From positions 55,342,597 to 55,406,596 of the forward strand of contig CM065303.1 in the NCBI GenBank assembly GCA_032871835.1: 64,000 nucleotides of DNA, in the 5' to 3' direction. This document shows positions 35,241 to 47,280 of this stretch, piece by piece. Position 1 is the stretch's first letter. Each line of letters begins with the position of its first letter. Source of the DNA: Dipteronia dyeriana. Its lineage: Eukaryota > Streptophyta > Magnoliopsida > Sapindales > Sapindaceae. A model generated the notes under the pieces. It ran no database searches, was not told where the DNA came from, and saw nothing but the letters and a program-made list of their open reading frames with translations. The translations under genes and the position numbers were made by a program.

Positions 35241-37190
35241 CGAGGAAGAACTAAATTTAAATCTTTTGACATATGCAAACGATGTGTATCGTTAGGTGTG
35301 CGAGTGTATTCACCATTCACAAGTGTACGAATGATTCGACTCGTATAGTGGTCACAAGTAAGGGTATCGTTCCCATGAGAAGGTGGTTCCGTCTAACTAT
35401 CTCTAGCTAAAGCATTATTTAAAGCAGTGTAAATAGAACATAGAAGGGGTGAGAATTGTGTGTGTGAAGTGTTTGCTTAACGCGGATGGTGTGATGGCAT
35501 GCAAATAAAATAAACTAGCTACACTAGGCATAAAAGTAACTAGGTGCTTGCCTTTCTAAATTAAACTACTCCCAATCTAAATTATTCTACTCTTAAAGGC
35601 AAAGCACCCTAGTTACGAAAATAAATGTAGCTTGTTGAGATGCAAGATAGTGGTCATACATGGTTCATAAGTTCACCAAACACACAAGTTAATCATATAG
35701 ATTATTAAAATTTAAGAACCATTCAACTCGAGTTTGAGGGTCCGTTCTCTTGACTACATAAATTACAGAAATTAACTAATCATTTCCCAACACCGTGGAA
35801 GAGCAATGTTATCTTCAACCGTCACTCATTTGTGCTATCAGAGTGAGTGATAGCTAAAGACCCATTTAGCATAAGAGCATTGGACCGAAACCTAATCTAG
35901 CATAACATGCATAAACCAAGTTTCATCCATTTAATATTGCTAACAATCAAGACCCATGCACAATTAACGAACCGAAACACGGATCCACTTTTTCACTCTA
36001 GTCGATCCATACATATGAATTCACTTTCGCCACCAACAAGCAAACAAGAATGAGACTACCTTTACACTAAGTTACACTACATCATTATATTAATCTAAGG
36101 TCTCACTTATGCAAAACAAATTGATTTCTACTCGATCAGTAACATACATTCCATGAAAAGAGATATATAGCATTAAGCACAAAGAATAGAACAAGATCCA
36201 AGTCGAATTTAAAGTAAATACAATATATAACAATCTCAAGTATTGATTTACAAATATTCCCTAATGAGGATTACACATCAAAGAAATAGAAAATAAAATA
36301 AAGAGAAGAGTTTATAGATAACCAATATCTCCATTTACTTTTTGCTCTCCTTTCTCCTTGGATCTACTTTAAAGATGGATGGAGGAAGTTTAGAGGTGAT
36401 AGTGGTGAGACATCCATGAAGGTTTAGAGGTTTTACATCGAAGCCTTTGAAGTTTTTCTCTCTCTTGATTTGTATTGAAGAACAAGAGATGGATCTTTTG
36501 TTGGTTCTATCTAAGAGTGTATATATTTAAAGACCATCAAACTGAGGTATTTACAGAGTTTGAAGAAATGACAATGTTTCCTGTTCAAAACCCCGAGACC
36601 TGCAACTTGACAATACAGTTGCTACCTCTTTTACGACTTCATCTCTTAGAATCAACTAGTAGAATTTTCAGGAGCTGACTTGCGACTTAATTATGCGACA
36701 TCAACGAGCAGTTTGGAACTCATAGAAATCTCTAGAAACCTGTTGTGACCTGTTCTGCGACTTGATCTCATAGTTTGGAACTCACTTAAATCTCAGGAAC
36801 CCTACAACGACTTGTTCCGCAAGATGATCTCGCAAAAATTTCCAGCTTCGTGCACTAGTCGCTAAAATGGGTATAACTTCTTCTAAAAATCCCGGAATCG
36901 ATATCTATAAAATTCACTGGAAACTAGACTTCCAGGACTTTTCATAAATTAGACATTCTTCACAAGCTATCACAATTTCAACTCTTTTCCTCATTTTTGC
37001 CTCACAATCTTCTTAGGTAGCCATCACAAGCCAAGTTGATTTTGTGTTAAAGAAACCATTCTTCTTAGGAAGCCATAACAGAACATCTTCAGAATTTCTA
37101 AGTTTACCGACCCTTTCCATAACTTCTTCCACTTTTTCCAAAACCCAAAAGCCTTTGCAACTTTTCAACATCCTATACATTGTTGATAAC
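35241..37190 (-). repeat. LTR-like fragment, inverted copy
   Basis: This is the inverted partner of 33900-35240. Its left part carries GGGTATCGTTCCCATGAG, a phrase like the one near the start of the Athila-type LTR at 49224 (GGTAAGACCGGGTCGAACC). It abuts the 3'-truncated LINE near 37190. No coding domain was seen. Confidence 0.42.
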
Positions 37191-37208
37191 TAACTCCTTC
37201 AATCGGAT

Positions 37209-40027
37209 TTAGGAATGTTCTATCTCTAAAAATTCTGCAAATAAAGGCCCTGAACTCAAGAAATTATCATACCATAAATTGACATTTCCTTCTCTAACCT
37301 TCCATTTGGAGTTGTTCAATAAAACTGGAAGACGCCTTATAATTTTTCTCCAAGACAAAGAATCTGAACCATGAGCTTCACATATTGCAACATGTCCCCA
37401 TTTTATATACTTTGCTTTGAAGAATCTGACCCATAAAGAGTTTTGGGTCAACAAATTCCAGCCGAACTTCATAAATAAAGATTGTCGAACATCTGAGATG
37501 TTCCTCACCCTTATACCCCCCCCCCCCCCCCCTCCTCTTCAACAGGAATACACAACTTCTTCCATGCTTTCCATTTCTTTTTATCATTCCCTTCATGTTC
37601 ACCTCAAAAAAAGGAAGAGAACATACCTTTTATCTTTTTAAACACTGTTTTGAGCGTGTTCAATACTGATAGTAGATGCATGCTAGACAGGACATGTCTC
37701 AACAACACTAATCGACCTCCTTGAGACAACAAATGAATTTTCCAATCCTCAGTCTTCTTGCTTATTTTCTTAATCAAAGGATCAAACTGACTAACCTTCA
37801 ATTTACCATCCACTATTGAAACTCCCAAATAAGTAAAAGGAAATTTTCCTTCTACAAAGCTCGTTTCATTTAAAATCTCATTATTCCTTCTCAAACTCAA
37901 ATGTTTGGAGAAAAAAATAACTGACTTTTCATGGTTAACTCTTTTCCCAGTACAACTTTCATATTTCTTGAAAACCTTCATCATCCCTCGAACAGACATT
38001 TTACTAGAATTGTCAAAAATCACAACATCATCGGCACAAAGCAAATGGGATATGGCAGGGGCACCACCCGGATGTGAAAATGGCAAAATGTGCTTTTCTG
38101 ACATCTATATATTAATCATTCCACAAAGGATATCTTCCACTAAAATGAATAAATATGGAGATAAAGGATCCCCTGTCTCAAACCCCTTTTAGACTTAAAG
38201 AAACCCTATAAGTTCCATGCATCATGGCCGAAAACCACGGAGTAGTAATGTAATTCTGAAATAGCTTACAAAAGAAATTCGGAAAACCAAAAGCATGAAG
38301 AGTCTGATCTACAAACTTCCACTAAACGTGGTCATAAGCTTTACTCATGTCTATTTTTAAAATAACATTGCCTCTTTTAATCTTCTGATGTAGCATTTTA
38401 ATCATCTCTTGAGTAAGAGTAACACTTTCAAAAATACTCATTCCCCTCACAAAACACCTTGTTTCGGGGAGATCAAATCGCTAATCACCATCGAAAACTT
38501 ATTAACAAGAATTTTGGACAAAGCTTTATAAATCACATTGCAAAGGCTTATTGGTCGGAATTTATCAAAAAGATTGAGGATCCTTCACCTTCGGAATAAG
38601 AACTATAAAGGAGAAACAATAAAAACAAGGCAAAGTATAACCTTTGAAAAACTCTTTCACTGCTTCTATCATATCATCTTTTATAATCTTCCAACAAGAG
38701 AGATAAAAAGAGGACCCGAATCAATCCGATCCTGGGCTGCTATCGACTGAGATTGAATTAAAAACTGCATATACTTTTTTCTTTGTCTGCTCCTCTCTTA
38801 ACTGACTAATGATCACATCCGAAATAATGGGTTGAATAAAATTCTCCAAATCTGCACACTGCACCGCATCATATATGCCCAGAAATTGCTCAAAATAATT
38901 AACTGCACCATTATGAACCATCTTTGTATTATCCAGAGATGTGCCATTAGGTAACAACATGGTTTTGACATAAGAATTTTGCCTTCTTTGTGAAATAACA
39001 ACATGGAAAAACTTTGAATTTTAGTCTCCCTTAGATAACCATTTTTTCTTTGCTTGTTGAGTCAACCTCATCTCTTCTCTTTTATACCATACATCCAATT
39101 CCGCCTAGGAAACCATAAACTTTTCTTCAATAGCCTCAGAATATTCCGCTTACAACAACTCCTTATAATGCTCCACCCTTTCTTCTAACTCTCGGATAAT
39201 TCCATCAACACGGCCAAAAATCTCTTTATTCCACACTCTAAGCCTTTGTTTCATTCTTTTCAATTTACCGACCAACTGAAGAAGCCTGATTCAGACACCA
39301 TAAGCTCATTCCATATATTCTAAACACGAAACAGTGTCAGGCCATATCTCTCCATATCCTCTACAATTTGTAATAAAATAGGTGCATGATCTGAGGTATT
39401 TTTATCCAACAAACATGCCTTAGCACCACCAAATTTTGCTACAAATTCATTGTTAATCAAAACTCTATCAATCTTTACCCAGCTTCTTGCCAAGCCTTTA
39501 TGACAATTACACTAATATAGTTGTCTACCTTCGAATATGAGATTCAACAACACATATCTATAAATGCAATCATTAAATTCAACCATAGATGAAGAGATAC
39601 GAGGTACAGCTCCCACCCTTTCCGTGTCATATAGAATTGTATTAAAGTCACTCAGCATAACCCAAGCTACACAAAAAGTTGAAATACCATAAATCTTCTC
39701 ATAAAGTTCTCTACGATCAATTTGAGAGCATTTGGCATAGATAAAAGTCGTAAGAAGCAGACCGCTATCTTCAGACAACAAAACAGTCAAGCATTGATTC
39801 GAAGATCCCACAATATCAAGCTGAATATTATCTTTCCAAAACACCCATACCTTACCTCGTTCCTCTACATTAGAACTGATATTAGGAAAATGTAAACACA
39901 ACTCCCACCTTCTAATCTGATCCACATCTTGGAAAGGTTCTGACACAGCCAAAACCGATACATTATGGTCTTTCATATTTGAAGTGCCCATCCCTCTAAC
40001 AGTCCACACCATAATCTTGTCTATCAA
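37209..40027 (-). pseudogene. LINE copy 1 ORF2: endonuclease and reverse transcriptase
   Basis: The start at 40027 (MIDKIMVWTVRGMG) is typical of plant LINE ORF2. The endonuclease part runs to 39512 and contains SDFNTILYDTERVG where GDFN is usual. A linker with VHNGAVNYFEQFLG and SDVIISQLREEQ (38960-38721) precedes the RT. The RT palm is read at 38104-37604 with HLLCADDVVIF, an ADD-containing active-site motif, and LGVSIVDGKL. The C-terminal part (37508-37209) has LWVRFFKAKY and KWKVREGNVNLWYDN. Many stops and frameshifts separate these blocks, so it cannot encode a working enzyme. Confidence 0.78.
37516..37532. repeat. C17 homopolymer
   Basis: Seventeen consecutive C within the LINE RT region, a G17 tract on the coding strand. 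It translates as a poly-Gly artefact. It could be a replication-slippage expansion or an assembly or base-calling error. Confidence 0.9.
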
Positions 40028-40414
40028 AAATTCAGCTTTTGGATTTGGGTTTTATCCCTCCTCGACTTTCTCACTTGCATTTCTTTAGTATCTTTTTTTC
40101 CTGAATTACAAACTGATTTAGCACCAGGATCCGAACTATAATCATTTTAGGAATCCATACCCGAATCATTATCACCATCGGATAATACTTCAAAACTATT
40201 TCTGCATACCACCCCCTCTAATTCCTCCTCAAAATCTTCTACATCCTCCACAATAACTACCTCCACTCATACATTTTCCTTTCCTCTGATCCATTATTAT
40301 TTTTTAAACCCGAAGACCCATCAGTTTCAACCTGCCCACTCTCAATATCTTTATTAACATTTTGAACAATTTCCTCCTCCTCCACAGTAACAGCATTATA
40401 CAACTTCTTCACCC

Positions 40415-41334
40415 TTAAGTTTCATTCACATTCTCCTTGATATTTTCAATATCCCTCTGTTCCTGAACCTCTACTGCTGTCAAATCTTTACCTTTCCCCC
40501 CATTTATCAAACTATCTTTTCGTCCCACTTCTTTCCAAACCTTCTCCTCCCTTTCCTTCCTTAATACCTCCTTTCGTTTTAGTTTTTCACCAACATGGCA
40601 CACTACATCAGTATGAACCTGTCTAAAACATTTATTAACATAAAAACCTCTCTTCTCATAGCTCACCTTTTGCCAAACTTGTTCTTGCCCAATAACCAAT
40701 GGAAAACCCTCCACAACTTTATCTTGCAAGTCTACTTCAACACACATTCTAGCCTGTGGCCCTTGTACGATATAATGTGGCATTATCTATATCATGGAAT
40801 CCACCAAATCGAGTAGTAAAGCTTTGTAAACAATCCATTATATACAAGTGAAGAGGCAAACCTGGTAAAAAAATCCACTATGGTGCAATCGACATCTCCT
40901 TGTTCACGTCAAAATTGGGAAACCAATAAAGAAGTCGAAATTGGCATCCAACCACCACTCTTCCTTCTCTTGCCCAAGCATGAATGTAATTTTTTTTGTT
41001 TTCCAAATTGAGCGATACATGATGATCTTCTATAAAACTAATCAATGGGACTCTAGAAAATCCCCAAGTTTGATAATCTGCACTCAAAGAACATCAATAG
41101 ACGGTCTAGAAGAGAGGAACTTCAATACTATAGCATATTTCATGTCCTCGGCAACCCTCTCCATCTTTAAATCAGAAAAAACAAACTCTAAATCCCCATT
41201 GATCCATTCCAGTTTCCTCAAAGGAATTTATACTTCAAAAAGGGAATAGGTCTCTGCAATGCTTATGCGAATGACTTCCCTCTTCCACCTATGGAAACCC
41301 CAACAGCACTCGAACCATTCCCAGCCATCAACGA
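40415..41334 (-). pseudogene. LINE copy 1 ORF1 (DUF4283-like, zinc knuckle)
   Basis: The probable start is the ATG near 41328 (MAGNGSSAVGVSIGGRGKSF). Pieces follow in two frames: WGFSRVPLISFIEDHHVSLN and WAREGRVVVGCQFRLLYWFP (41087-40878), then 40783-40415 with QARMCVEVDLQDKVVEGFPL and a Cys-rich knuckle remnant GFYVNKCFRQVHTDVVCH. The tail is Lys/Glu-rich. This layout matches plant LINE nucleic-acid-binding ORF1 proteins. Frameshifts interrupt it at least twice. Confidence 0.65.
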
Positions 41335-41483
41335 AACCCCATCTATAGTCCCCCCAACCCTCCGATGACAGGATCTACCAAAGGCGGTACGACCATAGCC
41401 GTATATACACCCACAAACGAGAAACGAAGAAAACTTAGCAGAATGAAAAAAAATTCTAGAAAATATTAAAAGACAACTTTCCA

Positions 41484-41646
41484 CTTTTTCAGTTGTTTCC
41501 TTCTCTGTTTTGTGCTTCTGATCTGTTTACTTTTTCTGTTATGGTTAGGCTCTCTTTGAGTTCTTTCTATTTGGTGTTGGTTTGCTTCCTTTGTTGTTTT
41601 GGTTGCCTCATGTGGCTTTAATAAAATTTAGCTATTAAAAAAAAAA
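41484..41646 (+). mobile_element. 5'-truncated LINE 3' end with poly(A)
   Basis: A T-rich 3' UTR-like sequence (GTGGCTTTAATAAAATTTAG) ends in an A-tract. The 9-bp duplication AACTTTCCA lies at 41475-41483 and 41647-41655. This is the signature of target-primed reverse transcription of a heavily truncated LINE. Confidence 0.72.
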
Positions 41647-41855
41647 AACTTTCCAGATGAATTTTATTTTGAAAAACAAGAAAACAGCTTTCGAAAATGG
41701 TACAACACAACCTTTACATTTCCTCCATTCTCTAATTCCCTCCGGCTTGAGTAACGGTAAAAAAGGTAAATAGTAAAGGTCTTGTTCAATATGCATAATG
41801 GAAACAACCACTTCAAGAGATAACTTTAGTCTTCTTTTTATAATGTTTTTTTAAG

Positions 41856-42997
41856 GTTGTGTTTGGTTGGTAGAATTAAGTATAGAATGGGAAAAGGAAT
41901 CAACATTCCGTTATTTGTTTTGCACAAAATGTCTTAGAATGATGATTTCATTCCTTGGTGGATTTAAGATTCCTACATCTTGAGGTCGAAATCCAGATTA
42001 CTACCTCTTGAGGTCGGAATCCAAAAGTCACTCAAATGTTCAATTTACCACTTTGACCTTTGAATTAAAAAAAATAAAAAATAAAAAATAAAAAGATAAA
42101 TTAGAAAATTGCCTCCTTCGTAACCGACGACGGCGAGGCCATCGACAGAGCCTCGTCGTCAATGTGCCGGAGATGGCCTTAGCACTGTCGAGCCCCTTCA
42201 CCTCTATCATTGGTGTCTCTCTCATCTCTCACTCCACAGAGCTGTAAGGACAAGTTCCACGTCCTTGGCTAACGATTTGGATCCATGATGACAAGGAAAA
42301 ACGATCCCAAATTATGCAACGCTTCTTAGTCCCCGTGGATGACCAACTCAGACAGATTCGTGTCCAAAAGCTTCATGACAAGGTCTAACGACACGATGTC
42401 TCGATCATGTAAGGCTGAGATCTACAATTTAAAGGTTTCATTTTTTGTTGGTGGAGAAACGGAGGCCTCTCCCAAGATCTGTTGGTGGAGATCTGTTAAC
42501 CTCTATGTCCTCCGTCGATTAAGGTGGTCATCTCACCAAAGGAGGCAACAATGATTCCGTCTCTAGTGGCCTGATGGCTACCGGTGAAAATTTTTAATTT
42601 GTTATTATTTTTCTTTATTCTTTTTAAAAAAAAAATCATTTTTCTTATAAATTTATCTATATTTTTAAAAAATATATATTTTTTAAAAATATAGATAAAT
42701 TTATATTTTTAAAAAATATATATTTTTACATCTTTTAAATTATATTTTTTATGAAAAATGCACAAATTATGATTTATAATTAATTTAAAATTTTAATTAC
42801 TTATTATTTGAATTTTATAAAAATATTTTTTAATATATTGAACATACAAGGGGAATTTGGTCAAAACATTAAGGATTCCCTAATGGATTCCATATCGAAA
42901 CCAAACAAAGGAATCCATCTAGGAAATGGATTTCATTCCTATAAGAATTGCATTCCTACATGGATTCCTTTCCCATTCCACGAACGAAACATGATCC
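41856..42997. mobile_element. Candidate non-autonomous DNA transposon with GC-rich core
   Basis: The left end GGTTGTGTTTGGTTGGTAG and the reverse complement of the right end, GATCATGTTTCGTTCGTGG, are similar (about 14 of 19). Both ends continue with AATGGGAAAGGAATC-like sequence. The middle (42110-42560) is much richer in G and C than its surroundings and could be captured gene sequence. I do not recognise its short ORFs. No target duplication was confirmed. Confidence 0.5.
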
Positions 42998-43563
42998 TAG
43001 GGAATTTTAATTTCTTTTAATGCGACAAAAGGATCTCGTGTTCAAACACGAGATTCCATGATCCTAGGGAACTTTTTGTTGTTCAAACACGGTCCACGTT
43101 TAAAATTAACAACAAAAAAGGATCTCGTCAGTAAAATTGACAAACCTTTAAGTAGGTTTTGTGTAATTTGCTCTAAAACTTAAAAGACTTGTTTTTTATT
43201 AAGTAATATTATACTATTACATAAATTCGGATTTTTCAAAGAAGTGAGGACTCAAAACTGAAACTTCGTGGTACAGATATGAGCATGGGCATACCCAAGT
43301 TTTTGTGCTTGGGTGGGCTAAAACAAAACTATATTTATAAACTCTCAATAAGAAAACATTGAATTTATTCCGAAGAGATGAAGAATTAAACTTCAACCCC
43401 CCGTCCCAGACATTACATGGAAAACTTGATCCACTCAAACTCGATAATTGATTCTTTTTTCTCCTTGGTATTGAAGTATAGTACTTTTTCTTGGCTTTTA
43501 TGTATAGTTGTTTGACAATGTAATCTAAAATTATCAAACAGTTTGTTAAAATGGCTCTTTATA
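42998..43563. other. AT-rich intergenic DNA
   Basis: It contains a short local repeat around AAAGGATCTCGT (43026 and 43118) and AACACGAGATTCC. No gene was recognised. Confidence 0.4.
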
Positions 43564-43731
43564 AATTATAATATAATACCTTTTTTTTAACAACAACCTT
43601 TATAAAAAGAAAAGAGATGAAACATGAAGAGAAACAAGCCACAAAACAGACAAAGGGAACAACCCTCCCTAATCCAAAGAAAAATAAAGAAAAAAAAACG
43701 TAGCCTTAGAATAGAAAAACTAGAGAAAAAA

Positions 43732-46700
43732 CTAAAACATCCAATAAATGAAATCGTCACTATAGCTGAACCCAAGCTTTGCCAGATTATCAGCAAAAGA
43801 ATTAAACATACGAGAGTCAAAAACAACATCAAGACCCTCCCAAGAGTCCAAGTGAGAGCGGACCGAATAAATAGTATTAACATGATCCAAACTACCAAAA
43901 ATTCCATTTTTAATCCAAGACGTGGCCACTATCGAATCAGAGACAATGGAGATCACACGACCTCGAAGAGAAGGTTCGGAAAGACAGAGTTCCACAGCCT
44001 TTTCAATTGCCAAAAGTTCAGCAGAGGTTGAGTCCGTAATCCCGATCGAGAGCGAAAAGAGGCACAACACATTGCCATAAGAGTCTCTCAAAACACCTCC
44101 TATGTCGGCCTGACCCGGATTGCCCCTAGCCGAGACATCAACATTAAATTTAAAGGCACCCACCATAGATGGAATCCAGTCTTTGATCATAGATTTCATA
44201 ACTCTGGACAATTCCACACAACGCTTCTTCACAATGAGTAGTAAATCAGAAACCGACTCCAAGACTTTCTTTCCAAAAGCTTTGAACCACCACACAATTC
44301 TAACTCCGATCAGATCAGCAGCTAGTGCAAGAATAGGATCTTTGTTGTCAAAAATTTTATTTTTGCGAAACTCCCAAACGATCCATACAGCAGCACTTAA
44401 CAAGGAGAGCCAAACTCTTTCACTTTTCCTACTTGGGCATAACCCTATCTAACCAGTCCTTAAACGACAAATTTGGGCACCAAATAACATCCCACCAATT
44501 CATACAGACAGTCCATAACTTGGCAGTCCAAGGGTAATAGAGAAACAAGTGAATTATGGTTTCCATTTCAACCGAGAAGAGAACACACCTATCATCCGAG
44601 ATATGGACCATACCTATCCTTTTAAGCACGTCTACCTTTGTACAATTGCCAAATGAAGACCTCCATCTTCGAAGGGCACATACCCTTCCATAGAACTTGC
44701 TGGAAACATCCCTGACCATCCATCATCTTCTCTAAACCTTTAAGAAAAGACCCCATAGAAAAAACCCCATTCGAATTGAACTTCCATTCCAAAGCATATT
44801 CCAAAGCATCAGAGATATGCTTACGAATGGAAATATGGCTCAAAATCGCTTGAAAACTACACCACTGGTCCTTCTCCCAATCGAACAAAAATCTCCCAGT
44901 CTGAACATCCCAAACCCACTTAGAGTCGATCCAACTACCAAACTTCAGAATAGAGCCGCTTTTCTTGTTGACCAACGGATACACTCTAGGGAACACAGCT
45001 TTCAACAGTCTAGAATCACATTTTATGTCATTCCAAAAGTCAACTCTGTCCCCTTTACCAATAACCACGCAAAACCTTCCTCAATCAATGCATCTGAGTT
45101 GCTACCTTCCTTCCAAGTCAGATGGCAAAAGGCTCTCGAACCATACTAACTGATTCACATTAATCCCGTATTTAGCCACAATAACTTTCCTCCATAACGC
45201 TCCCTTCTCGGTACCAAACCTCCATACCTACTTCGCAAGCATCCCTTTATTTTTGTCCAGAATACGACCTATGCCCAGTCCACCATTGGCTTTATTTTTG
45301 CAAACATCCGCCCACTTGACAAAGTGAATTTTCCTCCTATTCCTACCATCACCCCACAAAAACCCTCTTTGAAGCTTCTCCACCTTGTTGGCGACACCAG
45401 CTGGGATTTTAAAGATAGAAAGGAAGTATGTCGGTATGCTAGCCATAACAAATTTAATCAACACTAGTCTCCCTCCTTCGGAAAAAAAAAATCCTCTTCC
45501 ATGGGGTAAGATGATTTTCAATTTTAGAAACAATCGGATTCCAAAACGATTTAGTCCAAGGCATAGCACCCAAAGGGAGACCAAGATAAGTAATGGGAGG
45601 AGAGCCATTTTTACACCTAAAAATCCTAGCCCAAGAAATTAAATTCACACCACTGTTCTTCCCAACTCTAACAACGCAAGATTTATGAAAATTGATTTTA
45701 AGACCCGAAACCAATTGGAAACATCGGAGAATCCTTTTCGCATTACAAAGATAATCCGTCTTGGGTTTAATAAATAAAATAGTATCATCGACGAATTGAA
45801 GATAAGAAATATGCACCTCACCGTTACCAATCCTCTCGCCACACATCAAATCAAGATTGACGGCTTTATGAAGCAAGCAATTCAAGCCCTTCGAGGCTAT
45901 ATTAAAAAGAAACGGTGATAGCGGATCACCCTGCCTTAGACCTTTTTCCATACCAAATTGAGGGGTGGGGCTACCATTCACCAAAACGAACACCTTCGGA
46001 GAAGAAATACACTCTTTTATCCAACATCTCCATCTTAAGCCAAAAACCATACTATCCATCATGGCATTGAGGAAACCATGATCCACACTATCATAGGCCT
46101 TTTCAAAATCAAGCTTCACAACCAAATCACCCTCATTTTCGCCTCTCCATTTATGAATAATTTCTTTCGCTATCACAAAACTATCCACAATTTGACGATT
46201 TTACACAAAATCCATTTATGGTTCGCCTATGATAGAGTCCATTACCTTTTTAATTCTACTAGCCAAAACCTTAGCCATAATTTTATACAATTACCCTACC
46301 AAACTAATGGTACAAAAATCAGACCAAAAGTTAGGCTTTCCCACCTTCGAAATTAGCGTAATAAAAGAATGATTGACCTTTTTGACGATAGAACCATCCT
46401 TATGGAACTCATTGATGAAGTTCATGAAGTCTTGCTTGATCTCCCCCCAATTGTCCTTGATGAAATTTAGATTTAATCCATCCAGGCCCGGCCCCTTGTT
46501 ACCATCAGAACTAGACAAAGCCCTTCACACTTTGTCTGGACTAAATTTGTCCTCTAAAGCTAGACTCTCTTCGTTTGATAATTTTTTAAGAGCACCTCCT
46601 CTAAAGCTCGGTTTGGACCAGCCATCATTCTTGAAGAGATTTCAAAAATAATTAAGAACCCCTCCTCTGATGGACGTAGGATCAGAACAAGACACCCTCT

Positions 46701-47280
46701 CTAAGATTAAGTTGCCTAAAGCATTTACATTCCTCCTCCAATTGGCCATGCAATGAAAGAAGTTAGTATTGTGATCACCCTCCTTCAACCAATTGATTCT
46801 AGATTTTTGGTGCCACGTTTGTTCCTCTCCCCATAACGAGTTCCATAGCTCATCCAAAAGTCTTGATACGAGCTTCATGATTCTGAGCCGACCAGCCCTC
46901 TTGAGTTGCCTTTTTATCAATAGACTCCAGTCGAGCTTCAATAACCTTAGGATTCACTATGTACAAATTTCCAGTATCTAACAACTTTCTTATGCTAATC
47001 TTCGTAGCCTTTAGTTTAGAAAAAAGATCAAAACCCCTAGAGCCTATAACATTACACTTCTTCCAACCCTTCACGACCTCATTCATTAACTCATTGTTCT
47101 CTAACCAAGCGTTATAAAACCAAAAAGGGCAAGGACTCCAATCAGTTTTTGGATCACCAAGCATAACCGGAAAGTGATCTGAGAGACTCCTCTACAAACT
47201 CTTTTGAATAATATTTGGAAACCATAAAAGAATCTCAGGTGACAACAAAAACCTATCAAGAGAAATGTCAGTTTCGACAT
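43732..47280 (-). pseudogene. LINE copy 2 ORF2: partial endonuclease, reverse transcriptase, zf-RVT, RNase H
   Basis: The frame enters at the endonuclease C-terminus (LDRFLLSPEILLWFPN near 47270, then SLSDHFPVML); the endonuclease N-terminus is absent. The reverse transcriptase follows, with KLDFEKAYDSVDH, GLRQGDPLSPFLF and YLQFVDDTILF (FADD replaced by FVDD) at 46188-45454. The thumb is at 45608-45228, and a zf-RVT region (MEVFIWQLYKGR near 44640) follows. A C-terminal RNase H lies at 44403-43732: FNVDVSARGNPG with the first Asp, AELLAIEKAVEL with the Glu, VSDSIVATSW with the third acidic residue, and ADNLAKLG. The RT-RNase H order is typical of plant L1 elements. Frameshifts split it into at least six frames. 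Confidence 0.85.

Larger units (their letters stand above)
37195..41474 (-). mobile_element. Minus-strand L1-type LINE, copy 1 (3' truncated)
   Basis: From right to left the element holds an ORF1 with DUF4283-like and zinc-knuckle parts (about 41334-40415), then ORF2 with AP endonuclease (40027-39512) and reverse transcriptase (38960-37209). The 3' end with poly(A) is missing; the sequence changes near 37195 to LTR-like DNA. No target duplication was found. Losing the 3' end is unusual for a LINE and points to later deletion or insertion. Confidence 0.75.

Noticed and set aside
43624..44031. Plus-strand ORF of 135 codons
   Set aside because: It is antisense to the LINE RNase H, which explains its openness.
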